NCBI GenBank assembly: GCA_963785755.1
Contig: CAWAXG010000031.1
Location: 1 to 64,000, forward strand
Source: JACCXG01 sp963785755
GTDB lineage: Bacteria; Acidobacteriota; Vicinamibacteria; Vicinamibacterales; 2-12-FULL-66-21
Direction: 5' to 3'
DNA: 64,000 nucleotides
The translations under genes were made by a program, and so were the position numbers. Of this stretch, positions 51,048-62,612 are shown piece after piece (positions within the stretch are counted from its first letter, which is position 1; every line of letters starts with the position of its first letter). The notes beneath the pieces are model-generated. The model was not told the origin of the DNA. It was given only the letters and a program-made list of their open reading frames with translations, and made no database searches.

Positions 51048-53802
51048 ATGAACCCGAAGACGATCTCGCACTACGAGATAGTGGAGCTGCTCGGCGAAGG
51101 CGGCATGGGCACCGTGTACCGCGCCGTCGATACGCGTCTCGGCCGGCCGGTTGCCATCAAGCTCTTGCGAGGTGAGGCCGCTGTCAACGACGAGAGCCGG
51201 AAGCGTTTCGTCCACGAAGCAAGAGCCGCCTCCGCGTTGAACCATCCGCACATCATCACGATCTATGACATTGGGCAGGACTCTGGCGTGGACTTCATCG
51301 CCATGGAGTACCTCGCCGGCCAGTCCCTGGCCCGCCTGATCGAGCGTGCCGAGCTGAAGATTGGTGACGCCTTGGAGTATGCGGGGCAGATCGCCGATGC
51401 CCTTGCAAGCGCTCACGCTGCCGGAATCGTGCATCGCGACATCAAGCCGGCAAACATCATGGTCAGCGAGAGGGGATCGACAAAAGTTCTCGACTTCGGC
51501 CTCGCGAAGTTGACCGAGGCGATTCGCGTTGAGCCGACCGGCGAGCACGGCACGACAGAAACCGCGGGGGCCCGAGGGCGCCCACAGACGGAAGAAGGGA
51601 CCATCCTGGGAACGGTCGCTTACATGTCGCCGGAACAGGCGGAAGGGAGGCCGGCTGATCCGCGATCGGACGTCTTCTCGTTCGGGGCGGTGCTGTACAA
51701 AATGGTCACAGGCCGTCGTGCGTTCGTCGGCGACACGAAGATGTCCACGCTGCTGGCCATTGTCGGAAAAGAGCCGGAACGGCCGAGCGATGTGATTCCT
51801 GGACTGTCGCGTGATCTCGAAAAGGTGATTCTCCGCTGTCTCCGCAAGGACCCCGCGCGTCGCTGGCAAGCGGCGGCGGATCTGAAGCTTGCACTCGAGG
51901 ATCTGCGAGAAGAACACGAATCCGGCAGCCAGGCTTCACCAAGCGCGTCGATACCCGCCCGCCGGCTGACTCGACCGTCGATGGTGGCCGGTGCGATCGT
52001 GATGATCACAATCGGGGCCCTCTCGTTCGGGGCGTGGTGGTCCTCGCGGGCGCAGCCGGTGGCGAGCGCCCAGCCATATCCGATTCTCATGCAGCTCACC
52101 TCGGATGTGAACTGGACGGATTATTCCGCCATCTCACTCGACGGACGGATCCTGGCGTACGCCTCCGATCGCAGCGACGAGGAGAATCTCGACATCTGGG
52201 TCCAACCGGTTCCGGATGGCCCTCCGGTCAGGCTGACACGACACGCCGCGGACGACATCGATCCGTCCTTCTCCGCCGACGGGAGCAGGATCGCTTTTCA
52301 GTCCAGCCGGCTTGGAGGCGGAATCTACGTCGTTTCAACGCTGGGCGGTGAGGAGCGGCTCCTCGTCAAGCAGGGTTTCTCTCCCCGTTTTTCTCCAGAT
52401 GGAAAGTGGATCGCCTACGGGATCGCGGAACCGCCCGGTGTGAGCCTCTACGTGGCCCCGGCGGTGGGCGGACCGGCGACGCAGGTGGCGGCTGGCTTCT
52501 ACTCGGCCAAGGCCCCGGTGTGGGCACCCGGCGGCGGCCACTTGCTGTTCTGGGGTCAACGTGATCGCGACGCACCGCCTGAGAACAACGTCGACTGGTA
52601 CGTAGCGTCGGTGCCAGGCGGGTCCCCTGTGAGCAACGCAGGCGCGGAGTGCGCTGCTGCGAGAAGAGTTCCCGGTAATTCATGGGCTCCCGACACCGGC
52701 CGCGTGGGTAGCAGATGGAAGCCGAATCGTCTTTCATGCGAGCGTCGGTGACGCGTCGAATACGTGGCAGGTAGCCATCTCTCCCAAGACCTGGCAGGTC
52801 AGCGAAGCGCCGCACCGAGTGACGTTCGGCTCCACAGACGAATTCTCCGCCTCGGCGACCTCGAGCGGGCGAGTCGTATTCACCAGTCGGACGATCGGCG
52901 CAGATATCTGGAGTCTACCGATCGACGCCGACCGAGGCATCGTACGTGGCCGCCCCTTGAAGCGGATCACCCAGGATCTCGCCGATGATTACGAGCCGTC
53001 GTTGTCGACGGACGGTGGAACGCTCGCGTTCCGCTCGCGACGAGCAGGCCGGTTCGACATCTTCCTGAGGAACCTGACGACTGGCGACGAAACCGCGCTG
53101 ACCCAGACGCCCGCGGACGACTATCCGGTCATCGCCCCCGATGGAACGAAGGTCGCATACTCATTCCGGCAACAGGATGGAAAGACGCCGATCTTCGTTG
53201 TCGCTGCGAGCGGAGGAAAGCCCGAGCAGGTTTGCGGCGATTGCGGAGAGGTCGAGCAATGGACACCCGACGGACGCGGGATCCTGTTTGTCACGGCGAC
53301 CGACCCCGCAGGGACGGGTCTATTGACTCTGAGGTCTTCACCACAGCGGGAATGGCTGACACATCCCGGCTACGGAATTTTCAACGCGCGCGTTTCTACA
53401 GATCAACGTTGGGTATCGTTCAATGCGCGACCGAATCGTTTCGCGCCCGCGCGCGTGTTGATTGCTCGGGTCCAGGGCTCCATCGTCTCAGGCGAGAAAG
53501 AATGGATTCTGGTGACCGAAGATGGCGACGCGCCAGCCTGGTCACCTCGGGGGGATCTTGTGTACTTCTGGTCGGATCGCGATGGCTCTCCGTGCTTGTG
53601 GGCACAGCCCCTTGATCGGATGACGAAACGGCCGACAGGGTCGCCGGTAAATGTCGAGCACTTCCACAAAAGGTCGCTTTCGTGGAAGAACCTATTCCTG
53701 TACGCGCCGGATATCGCGGTTACCCGCGACAAGATCGTCTTCAGCCTGGGAGAGCGCACCAGCAACATCTGGATGACGGAGCTTCCGCCACTTACCAAGT
53801 GA
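51048..53802 (+). CDS. Ser/Thr protein kinase with TolB-like beta-propeller, one frame break
   Basis: Kinase domain (residues about 10-270): LLGEGGMGTVYRA, VAIKLLRG, HRDIKPANIMV, DFGLAKL, MSPEQAEGRPADPRSDVFSFG. One membrane helix near 310 (VAGAIVMITIGALSFGAWW) puts the rest outside the cytoplasm, where TolB/WD-like blades follow: ISLDGRILAYASDRSDEENLDIWV, FSADGSRIAFQSSR, FSPDGKWIAYGIAEP, LSTDGGTLAFRSRRAGRFDIF and SPRGDLVYFWSDRDG. The frame changes near 52640 and continues ALLREEFPVIHGLP to 53802. Total about 917 residues. Its kinase part is intact. It likely senses the envelope. Confidence 0.85.
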
Positions 53803-53973
53803 CAACTCGCAACCTGCCCATGTGGGCGGCCGACGTCGGGCCGACAGACGTCCACGGATAGGTAACGAGCAGTCGTTAGTGACTTCCGAAAACGTGCAGA
53901 GAATCGGAAGTCCCTGCGGCGTCAGTCGGGACTTAACCTGAATCAGAAGGCAACAAGGCGGCTGGCCAGCGCG

Positions 53974-56602
53974 CTACTCATGGCGCAGGGCGACGGCCGG
54001 ATCGACGCGGAAGCTTCGAAGCGCCGGGACGAGGGCGGCGATGAATGCCGCACAGAAGAACAGTCCGATGGCGGCGCTGAAGGTCGCGGGATCGGTCGCT
54101 TGTACGTCGAAGAGAAACGCGGCCAGCAGCCGACTGACGGCGAGAGCGCCGACCGTGCCAGCCACGATACCCAGGACGGCGGGAACCAACGCTTGACGGA
54201 GCATCAGCGACGCGAGGCGTGTGTAGGTCGCGCCGAGCGCCACTCTCAAGCCGATCTCGCGATGGCGCTGCGCGACGGTGTACGACACCAGCCCGAAGAT
54301 GCCGATCAGTGCCAGGAACGTCGCCGTGCCGGCAAAGAGCAGGAGCACGGCGGTGCGGAAACGTTCCGACGCGAGCAACTTCCATCGCACCTGCGCCATC
54401 GTCGACACGGCGATCGGCGACATGCCCTTCTCGAGATTCAGGAGGATGGCCCTCGTCCGATCCGGTATCGCTCGCGCGCCTGGCTTCGTCCGAAGCATGA
54501 TTGCGGACGTCTCCGCCGCCCATCGGCTGCTGCAGCATGGCGGTGTACATCTGGAGCGACACCTCGCCGTCCAGACGCGTGAGCTTGAAGTTGGGCACGA
54601 TGCCGACCACCCTCAACGGCCGACCGAAGCCGCGGAGTCGTTTACCCAGCGGATCCTCGCCAGGCCAGAGCGCGGCGGCCGCCGCCCGGTTGAGGACGAC
54701 GACGCCTTCGGTCTGGGCGGTATCGGAGTCGAGAATCGGCCGGCCGGAGACAATCGGAATGCCCAGGGTGCTGAAGTAGCCGCCGCCGACACTGCGGTGA
54801 CTGAGGCTGAATCCGCGGCCTTGCCGTGCGGTCTGGCCCTCCGGAACGATCCCGCCACGGATGACTGTCGCCGCCGTCGAGCGGTCCGCCGTCGTTCACC
54901 GCAAGGGCGGCGCTTTCCACGTCGGGCAACTCCCGGACAGCCGCAAGGCTGACGACCAGAATTCGCTGTCAGCGGGAGGGCGGTATTTCATCGGCAGCGT
55001 GCCGCGCACGACCCACAAGTCGCGCTCGCGCATGCCCGCGTCCTCGGAAATCAGCCGGCCGAAGCTGTTGGCCAGGAGACCAGCGCCGACGAGGAGTACA
55101 AGCGCCACTGCGGTCTCGAAGGCGATCAGGACGCGTTGAATCCCGGCACGCCGGTGGCTCAGTGTCGCGCTCCACGCGCCTTCATTCACGCGTTTCATCA
55201 ACCTCGGTTGGATCGAGCGAAGAGCCGGGATGAGACCAATCGCCACTCCGACGAGCGCCGACACGAGCGCGGTAAAGACCCACACGGTGCTGTCTAGCGC
55301 GATCTGGTCCGCGCGCGGGAAATTTGCCGGCAGCGCGGACGTGACCAGGCGCACGCCATTGGACGCCGCGAGCAGGCCGCCGGCGCCGCCCACCAGGCTC
55401 AGGAGCAGGCTCTCGACGAGCAACTGCCGGATCAGCCGCCACCGGCTCGCGCCAAGCGCGGCTCGGAGGCCAAGCTCCCGCTCGCGGCCGGCGTTGCGTA
55501 CCAGTTGCAGGCTCACGAGATTGGCCACGCCGATGAGCAGCACGCACGTCACCGCGCCAAAGAACACCCAGAGCACGCGCTGGCTGTCGCCCACGATGTG
55601 GTCGAGGAGCAGCGTGGCGCCAACGGGACGATTGGCGCCGCTGTTCGGATCCGTGAGCGGCGGCCGGGCGGCGATCTCAGCGTTGGCCGCGCTGATGGGT
55701 CGCCCCGCCTTCAGCCTCGCTAGCACCGTGAATCCGAGGTTGGGCGCCCGCTCGCTGACGCGGATCGGGTGCCACACGATGGGAAGCGAGATCCGGTTGC
55801 CAGGCACATCCGAGCCGGGTGCCGCGACGCCGACGACAGTCACCGTTCGGCCCCGCCTGAGCTCGAAGCTCTTGCCAAGCACGTCCGGTGTGCCTCCGAA
55901 CCGCGTCAGCCACAGGTCGTGACCAATCACCGCCACGTCTGGGTTGGCGTCTATCGCATCGTCGGACGTGAGCGGACGGCCGAGCACGACCTGGAGACCG
56001 AGAAGAGGAAACAACTCCGGCGTAATCCGCATGTCCTGAACGGGCAGCGGGTTGTCGGAATTCCGGTCGAGCGTGCCGAGGTAGCCCGGGCCGCGGTAGA
56101 GTCCCCAGGCGTCGAAGCTTGCGAGTTCGCCCTGGAGCCGTTGCACATCGGGATAAGACAGCCCTGTCCCGCCGCGCGGATCGTGGGCCCGGACGATGAC
56201 GAGCCGGCCGGATGCCGGGTACGGCAGCGGCCGGAGCAGCACGGCGTGTACGAGCGTGAACACGGCCGTCGTGCCGCCGACGATCAGGACGATGGTGGCG
56301 AGCGCGGTCGCGGTGAACGACCGTTGCCGGCCGAGCACGCGCATGGCGTAGCGGACATCCTGGAGGAAGCGCTCGATCGAGCCCCAGGTCCAGACGGTCC
56401 GCGCATCTTCCTTCGTCAGCGTGATGTTGCCGAGCGAGCGCCGGGCCGCCTGACGCGCGTGATCGGCCGGCAGGCCCGCAGCGATCTGCTCCTCGGCCTC
56501 GGTCTCGATATGAAACTGCAGCTCGGCATCGAGATCGGCCTCTCGCGCTTGTCGCCGCCAGAGGTTCCTCAGCCGGTACAGCAGCCAGCGTAAATCGGGC
56601 AT
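53974..56602 (-). pseudogene. ADOP family (MacB/FtsX-like) permease, several frame breaks
   Basis: Starts MPDLRWLLYRLRNLWRRQAR, then an N-terminal signature DAELQFHIETEAEEQIAAGLP, membrane helix TALATIVLIVGGTTAVFTLVHAVLLRPLPY, a periplasmic MacB_PCD part and FtsX helices (ELGLRAALGASRWRLIRQLLVESLLLSLVGG). From about 54960 downward the frame changes two or three times, continuing as RPILDSDTAQTEGVVVLNRAAA, LRVVGIVPNFKLTRLDGEVS and TAVLLLFAGTATFLALIGIFGL to VALRHE at 53974. Intact length about 876 residues. This is the acidobacterial duplicated orphan permease type, without an ATPase gene next to it. Confidence 0.82.
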
Positions 56603-56606
56603 GGTC

Positions 56607-56939
56607 TCACTCCGACGGCAGCAGGACCCGGCTCATCGCGAGAACGAACTGTTCCCAGCGGGAGTGCTCGGCGGTCAGGCGTCGTTTCCCCGCCGGCGTC
56701 AGCTGGTAGTACTTCGCCCGTTTCCCCTTGTCAGACAACCGCCACGCGGGTCGGACCAGACCCTGTGCCTCGAGCCGCTGAAGAGCGGGGTACAGGGAGC
56801 CTGTCTCGATCCGCAGCGTCTCGGACGAGCTCTGGATGTGCTTGGCGATGGCGTGACCGTGGGCGGGGCCGTAGATCAGCGTGCGGAGGATGAGCAGTTC
56901 GAGCGTCCCCTGAATGAACTGCGTCTGGGCGTCCTTCAT
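56607..56939 (-). CDS. PadR family regulator (acidobacterial type)
   Basis: 110 residues. TQFIQGTLELLILRTLIYGPAHGHAIAKHIQ and TGSLYPALQRLEAQGLVRPAW are the winged-helix motifs; a basic wing KGKRAKYYQLTPAGKRRL follows. The gene's stop lies four bases before the ADOP permease start, so they are one operon. A dyad TGTGTAGACAG...CTGTCTCCACA overlaps the promoter and start. Known PadR proteins are autoregulators. Confidence 0.92.
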   Translation of the reverse strand: MKDAQTQFIQGTLELLILRTLIYGPAHGHAIAKHIQSSSETLRIETGSLYPALQRLEAQGLVRPAWRLSDKGKRAKYYQLTPAGKRRLTAEHSRWEQFVLAMSRVLLPSE

Positions 56940-56981
56940 TGTGGAGACAGCCTACTGCATATACTGGAGACTGTCTACACA
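56940..56981 (-). promoter_or_regulatory. PadR operator and promoter
   Basis: On the minus strand TGTGTAGACAG and CTGTCTCCACA form an inverted repeat with one mismatch, 20 bases apart, the second half ending at the start codon. A -35 TTATTG and -10 TATATG with 16-base spacing lie around the first half. A PadR dimer pair would cover the promoter. Binding is inferred. Confidence 0.55.
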
Positions 56982-57073
56982 ATAATTCGGCTGAACTGGC
57001 TAGCCGCAAAGCTTGTCCAAATTGCCCCGCGACGAACGAACGCGCGGCGCAGCCGCGACACCGAGCAGGGATC

Positions 57074-59485
57074 CTATTGGCTCCTGATGATCGCGGCGGG
57101 ATCGAGCCGCATCGCCCGCCGCGTCGGCACATATGCGGCCAGCAGTGATGCGGCGACCAGCAACAGCGCCGCCCCGGCGAGGGTAGGCAGGTCGAGCGGA
57201 TCGACCTGGAACAGCATGCCGCGCATCAGCCGCGTCGTGACCAGTGCTCCGACGAAACCAGCGGCTGCGCCCGAACCCGCCAGGCGCACCGCTTCGGTGA
57301 GCACGAGATCGCGCACGTCGGCAGTCGTCGCACCCAGCGCAACTCGAATTCCGATTTCCCGGTCCCGTTGACGAGCGTACGCCGCGATGACCGCGTACAG
57401 TCCGACCGTCGCCAGGAACAACGCTCCGATCGCGAAGATCCCGACAAGCCACGCATTGAACCGTGGTCGTGCCAATGGCACATCGAGGAGTTGCGTGAAT
57501 GGCTCCACGCGAATGACCCGCACATCAGGATCGAGAGCGCCAGCGTGGTCCCGCGCCACCGAGGCGACCAGGTCCAGCGATGCCGTACTACGCACCGCGA
57601 GCATCCGCGCCGTATTCAAGAACTGCTTCGCGGGAAGGTAGAGGGTCGCGCGCGCGGCCGCCAACTCGCGGTAGCGGGTTGGCTCGGCTACACCCACGAC
57701 AGTTCGCCAGGAATCGGCTGAATCGGGACCGCCCATCTTCAGACGCTTCCCAATCGGATCCTCACCTGGCCAGGTCCGCGCGGCGACATCCTCACTCACA
57801 ATGGCGACGTTCAAGGCGCCTTCTCGATCGGCGTCCGTGAACGATCGACCGCGCAGGATGCGAATGTGAAATGTCTCGAAGTAGTTGTGGTGAATCGATT
57901 CGAGGTTGAGAGAGGGGTTCGCAGCCGCAGCGTCTGCGGTCTGTCCGGCGGCGGTGAACCTCGGCACGTCCCATCCCCCGAGGCCAGAGAACGGCGCCAC
58001 GTTGACTGGTGTGGCGGTCGCGATCCCTGGCGTGGACTCGAGCCGCGCGACAAGATCATCGAGAAAACGCGAGTGATATGCCTGGTCCTTGAACTTCGGG
58101 CTCGGTACAAGGTCGACGAACACGAGACGATCCGGCGCCAGCCCCAAATCAGTCGATTGGAGCTTCAGCAGGCTGCGCATCACGAGGCCGGCTCCGGCGA
58201 CGATCATCACCGCCAGGGCAACCTGTGCCGCCACAAGCGCGCGGCGTCCGAGCACGCGGCTTCCGCGATGTTCGTTGCGCAGTTGCGCCACCAGGTCCCG
58301 TCGTGCCGATGCCAGTCCCGGTGCGACGCAGGCCGCCAACGCCGTCAGCAGCGCGACGCCCATCGTGAATGCCAGCACGCGGGCGTCCATACGGATCGCA
58401 TCGACCTTCGGCAGCCCCTCGGGAACCATCGTCAGGATCAGCTCGAGGCTCCACGATGACGCGACGAATGCCACCGCACCCGCAGCCGTTGTCAGCATCA
58501 GGGCCTCCGTGAACAGCAGGCTCACGATTCTGCCGCGAACGGCACCAAGCGCGGCGCGCATCGCCATCTCACGGCTGCGCACTTCGCCTCGCAATAACAG
58601 GAGGTTGGCGACGTTCGCCGCCGCAATGATCAGAACAAGCGAAACCGCACCGAAGAGCGACAGCATGGCGGACCGCACGTCGCCGACCATGGCGTCTTCG
58701 AAAGAACGCACGACCGGAACGAGGCCGCGCGGATGATCCGGTGGCGCGTGTGACTCGAGACGTTTTGCAAACGCGCCGAGTTCCGAGGATGCCTGATCGA
58801 TGGTGACGCCGGGCCGAAGTCTGGCGATCAGGTCGATCTCATAACGCGCGGCATCGCCGAAGACGCCGCCCGGGGGCACGGATCCGACTGTTCTCCAGAC
58901 CTCGACGCCGCTCGGATAATCGAGCCCCGACGGCATCACGCCGACAATTGTGAATGGTGTCCCGCCCAGCGTCATCCGGAGCCCGATCGTGTCCCGCGAC
59001 GCGCCGTACCGGCGTTGCCAAAGACCGTGGCTGATCACCAGGACGTTTTCAGCCCCTGACGCATCGTCGGCCGTTGTCAATGCGCGCCCGAGGAGCGCCT
59101 GAACGCCGAGCACCTCGAAGTACGCACCCGTGACCAGCGCGCCACGAACGTAGCTGGGCGTACCGTTCTCGACGGCCACCCATGCGACGGCGCCATTGGA
59201 GGTGACACCGGCACTCCTTTCGAGAAGCTGACTCGCCTCGGCGACCGCCTCGACATCGGGACCGCCGAAGGGGTAATGCGCGAACCGCGACGACCGCAGC
59301 TCCTTCCACGCCAGAATCAACCGGTCCTGATCGCGCACGGGCAACGGGCGCAGGAGCACGCCGTCGATGACGGCGAACATCACGGTGGCGCCAGAGATCC
59401 CGAACGCCAGCGTCAAAATGACAGCGGTTGTGAAGGCCTTGGCTCGCCAAAGCCCCCGCCACGCCGCACGAATGTCCTGGGTCAC
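57074..59485 (-). CDS. ADOP family (MacB/FtsX-like) permease
   Basis: 803 residues, uninterrupted. GTG start with AGGAG eight bases before it. VTQDIRAAWRGLWRAKAFTT opens into helix VILTLAFGISGATVMFAVIDGVLLRPLPV; the first FtsX set is LFGAVSLVLIIAAANVANLLLLRGEVRSREMAMRAALGA, the second LVGIFAIGALFLATVGLYAVIAAYARQRDREIGIRVALGA, the duplicated design of ADOP permeases. Large periplasmic domains hold MacB_PCD-like sequence (VLISHGLWQRRYGASRDTIG). No ATPase or fusion partner is nearby. Possibly efflux or lipid-related; unproven. A head-to-tail neighbour of the PadR gene, 134 bases away. Confidence 0.9.
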   Translation of the reverse strand: MTQDIRAAWRGLWRAKAFTTAVILTLAFGISGATVMFAVIDGVLLRPLPVRDQDRLILAWKELRSSRFAHYPFGGPDVEAVAEASQLLERSAGVTSNGAVAWVAVENGTPSYVRGALVTGAYFEVLGVQALLGRALTTADDASGAENVLVISHGLWQRRYGASRDTIGLRMTLGGTPFTIVGVMPSGLDYPSGVEVWRTVGSVPPGGVFGDAARYEIDLIARLRPGVTIDQASSELGAFAKRLESHAPPDHPRGLVPVVRSFEDAMVGDVRSAMLSLFGAVSLVLIIAAANVANLLLLRGEVRSREMAMRAALGAVRGRIVSLLFTEALMLTTAAGAVAFVASSWSLELILTMVPEGLPKVDAIRMDARVLAFTMGVALLTALAACVAPGLASARRDLVAQLRNEHRGSRVLGRRALVAAQVALAVMIVAGAGLVMRSLLKLQSTDLGLAPDRLVFVDLVPSPKFKDQAYHSRFLDDLVARLESTPGIATATPVNVAPFSGLGGWDVPRFTAAGQTADAAAANPSLNLESIHHNYFETFHIRILRGRSFTDADREGALNVAIVSEDVAARTWPGEDPIGKRLKMGGPDSADSWRTVVGVAEPTRYRELAAARATLYLPAKQFLNTARMLAVRSTASLDLVASVARDHAGALDPDVRVIRVEPFTQLLDVPLARPRFNAWLVGIFAIGALFLATVGLYAVIAAYARQRDREIGIRVALGATTADVRDLVLTEAVRLAGSGAAAGFVGALVTTRLMRGMLFQVDPLDLPTLAGAALLLVAASLLAAYVPTRRAMRLDPAAIIRSQ

Positions 59486-59534
59486 GCAGTCTACTCCTTG
59501 CTTCCGACCTCGAACGCGAAGGCAACCCTGCGGG

Positions 59535-61080
59535 TCAGCGGCGCGCGAGGGCACGCGCGTGAATGGCCAACGCGACCTCACGAGCCGACTCGAACGCGCC
59601 CTGCATCCACGAGCTCATATCTGTCATGTAATCGCCGGCGAAATGCACCCGGCCGTCAGGTTGACGAAGCGCAGCGAGCGCGTCATGTGCCGCGGCCGTT
59701 TCCGACCTCCATGAGCCGCGGCTCCACGGCACGCGAGGCCACGAGACGGAGAACGCTGTTTCGAACTCGGTGGTGTACTGCGGGTGAATGCGCGCGCCCT
59801 GCTCGAGCGCCACTTGCTGACGTTCGGCAGGAGTGCGCTCGCGCATGGTTCGCTTGAAATCCATGTAGTAGCCAACGAGTATCCCTTTAGGCCCGTTGAA
59901 GCCGTGTGATGGATAGAGGATTTGCCCAATCTCCTGGTCGGTCCACGACCTGCCGCCGTAGATCTCGTCGTCTTGTTCCCAGAACCGGCGCCTGAACTGC
60001 AGGCCGATCCTGCCTGCGCCGTCGTAGCTGGCCGATGAAATGGCCGACTGAACCGGTTGTGAGAGATCCTTCTCAATACCGCTCAGCACCGGCAACGGAA
60101 TGGTGCAGACGCAGTAATCGGCATCGACGCGTCGCAGCCGCCCATCCGCATCGGCATAGATCACCCACACGCCGCGTTCGCCCTGCCGAATCTCACGAAC
60201 GGCCGCGCGATACACGATGCGGTTCCGCAGGCGCGCCGCCAGCGCCGCGGGCAGGCGGTCCATCCCGCCGACGACCTGCATCATCGGCGCCTGAGAGTCC
60301 CAATCGATTCCCAGGTAGAAGTCGAAATTCGCGCCGAGCAAATCACGTAACGGCAGCGGCGCGGAGCGTCGCTCCTGACCGTATCCGCTGCGACGTGGTG
60401 AGCCGCGTACTGCCGCTGCTGGTCGAGCGCGCCGAGGCGGCGGAGATACGCAAGCAGTCTGTCGCGATCTTCGTTCGTCAGCGGTTGATCGAGTTGCGCC
60501 TGCGACAGCGCCTTGCTCAGCAGTTCTGCGATGTAGCCGTCGAAATCTGCTCGGGCCTCGCGCAAGCGAATCCGCTGTCCGGCCAGACTGGAAGACCTGG
60601 TCTGATACAGGTACGCACTATCAGAGTCCGCCACGAACACTTCCACCGGCACCTGCAGCTCGCGGCATACGCCAGCGTCGTGTGGTGATGGTGCGAGATC
60701 CGCATCGGTCCGGCGTTGAAATAGAGGCCATCGTCGAACGCGGCCGTCTGGCTGGGGCCCTCTTCTTCGCTTACGGTGCCGCGACGTACGGTGAACACTC
60801 GACCACCCGGTCGCGCACGCGCCTCGAGCACGCGGCAGTCGTAGCCGACCTTGCCGAGCTCGTATGCGGCCGTCATTCCGGCAAGTCCGGCCCCGAGGAT
60901 CAGGACGCGGACGCCTGACACGCGGCCGGTCAGGTCAAATGGCGCCTGTGTCGGCGCGGCGAGCAGGCCGAGCCCTGTCATCGTCTCGTAGACGAGCGAT
61001 GCGCCACCCGCTGCCGCAACACGTGTCAGGAAATGACGTCGCGTGAGAAGCCGGGTGCTTTCCGCGCTCTTGATGTCCAC
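59535..61080 (-). CDS. Flavin monoamine oxidase, Tat-exported, two frame breaks
   Basis: Tat signal LLTRRHFLTRVAAAGGA. Rossmann FAD motif VLILGAGLAGMTAAYELGKVG and ARPGGRVFTVR near residues 59-95. After an N-terminal part ending AGPMRISHHHHTTLAYA the frame changes near 60660, continues VEVFVADSDSAYLYQTRSSSL and again near 60350, then reads NFDFYLGIDWDSQAPMMQVVGGMDRLP to the C-terminal FAD segment GRVHFAGDYMTDMSSWMQGAFESA. Intact length about 515 residues. Amine oxidase activity is inferred from family; substrate unknown. Confidence 0.82.
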
Positions 61081-61390
61081 AGAGCGATCCTCTCAACAGG
61101 TGTATTCGCCTCGCGGGTCGTCACCGATCCGGTGTCGGCTGATATTCGTGCTGCTGGCTGGCGATGTCAACGGCCACCGGTTGAATGAGTCGGCTGACCG
61201 CCGCTACACTACGGTCCTCCATGATGATTCGTGCACTCCGCTTCGCTTCGGTGTTCCTGAGCCGCTGATCGCCTCAGCCCACGGACGGTGGGCGAGGGGA
61301 CGTGTTGCCGCAGCTGGCGCTGCGGCGCCGACTCATATCCGAATCCCGGCCGCACGCACCCCAGTGCCGGCCGCAGCAGGAGTGTCCATC

Positions 61391-62146
61391 ATGCCCGACA
61401 TCAGCCGCGAACAACTCCGCGCGTTCGCACGAGACGGTTATATCGTCGTATCTCAGGTCGTATCATCCGGCCTCATTGATGCGGCCCGGCGGGCCATCGC
61501 CGATCGGGCCGCACGCAATCCGCCGCGCGCAGGTCATCGTGGACCTCACTTCGATTTTGTCGTCGGCGACCTGCCGCACGATCTGGTGGCGCCGCTCGTC
61601 GACTGCGCCACACTGGCACTCGCCGAGTCACTGATCGCGCCTGCGTCCTTCGAGCGGCCCGATCACGTCCAGGTCTCACTGAACATTCCTCCGTGGCCGC
61701 ATCAGCCGGGCGGACCCCACATCGACGGTCTCACGCCGCCAGAGACGGACGGGCGTCCGGGAACATTCACCATGTTGGCGGGCATATTCCTGACCGACCA
61801 GAGCTGCGAGAACGCAGGAAATCTGTGGGTCTGGCCTGGATCCCATCTGGCGGCTGCCGACTACCTGCGACAGCACGGGCCTGATGCCCTCCTGTCGTGC
61901 GTGCCGTATCCTCCAGTCGAGCTCGGGGAAGCGAGGCAGGTGACGGCACGGCCCGGCGATGTGCTGTTCGCGCATTACATGCTCGGCCACAACATCGGCG
62001 GCAACACCAGTCAAGCACGGCGGGAGGTCCTGTATTTCCGACTGAGGCGAACCGATCATCGCGCGCGCTGGCGTCAGATCGTGCAGGAGCCCCTGCTCGA
62101 GTTCGAGCCGGTGCGGGCCGCACTCGATGGACCCTCACGTACATGA
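61391..62146 (+). CDS. Phytanoyl-CoA dioxygenase (PhyH) family protein
   Basis: 251 residues. MPDISREQLRAFARDGYIVV is the usual PhyH opening. The iron site is GGPHIDGLTPPE (HxD near residue 109) and FAHYMLGHNIGGNTSQARREVLYFRL with the distal His and 2-oxoglutarate Arg. GNLWVWPGSHLAAADYL is the conserved turn. A longer frame from 61043 overlaps the amine oxidase start and has no homology. Substrate unknown. Divergent from the oxidase. Confidence 0.88.
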   Translation: MPDISREQLRAFARDGYIVVSQVVSSGLIDAARRAIADRAARNPPRAGHRGPHFDFVVGDLPHDLVAPLVDCATLALAESLIAPASFERPDHVQVSLNIPPWPHQPGGPHIDGLTPPETDGRPGTFTMLAGIFLTDQSCENAGNLWVWPGSHLAAADYLRQHGPDALLSCVPYPPVELGEARQVTARPGDVLFAHYMLGHNIGGNTSQARREVLYFRLRRTDHRARWRQIVQEPLLEFEPVRAALDGPSRT

Positions 62147-62327
62147 AACCGCGGCCGTTGCGAGAAGAAACAGAGGGCCCGTTCGTCGAGTCGACAGACC
62201 GGCTGGTCAGAAGCGTACGAGGATCACCGCGCGGAACGCGCTGGAGCGTCTCGGTTCGCGGATAGAATTCCGCCCGAACTGAATTGCCATGCCGGAACGC
62301 CGCTGATAACCTGATCGCTCACTCTCG

Positions 62328-62543
62328 GTGTCTAAAAGCGACATGCCCTGGCTCATCCCCCTGTGCCTCTGCCTTGCCCTGCTCGCGCTCGTCACCGCGG
62401 TGTTCGTTGCTTCTGTGAGGAACGCCCGAGCGCTGAGGCGGGACCTTGACGAGCGCTTTGATGCCGCTCAGGCCCGGCTCGAGAAGCAGGCCAATGCGAT
62501 TGCGGACGAACTCCTCGCTCGAACGAAAGACACGACGGAGTGA
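62328..62543 (+). CDS. Small membrane protein with coiled-coil tail
   Basis: 71 residues from a GTG (ATG at 62343 is an alternative). One membrane helix PWLIPLCLCLALLALVTAVFVASV, then a charged helix RRDLDERFDAAQARLEKQANAIADELLA. The layout resembles small envelope-tethering proteins. Family unknown. It ends 69 bases before the homocysteine methyltransferase. Confidence 0.5.
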   Translation: MSKSDMPWLIPLCLCLALLALVTAVFVASVRNARALRRDLDERFDAAQARLEKQANAIADELLARTKDTTE

Positions 62544-62612
62544 CGTTGGGAATTGGGAGTTGTCTTCGGCTGCGTTTGTCAGCAGCCTGCGAGCTCGAGA
62601 GGAGGAGGCCAG

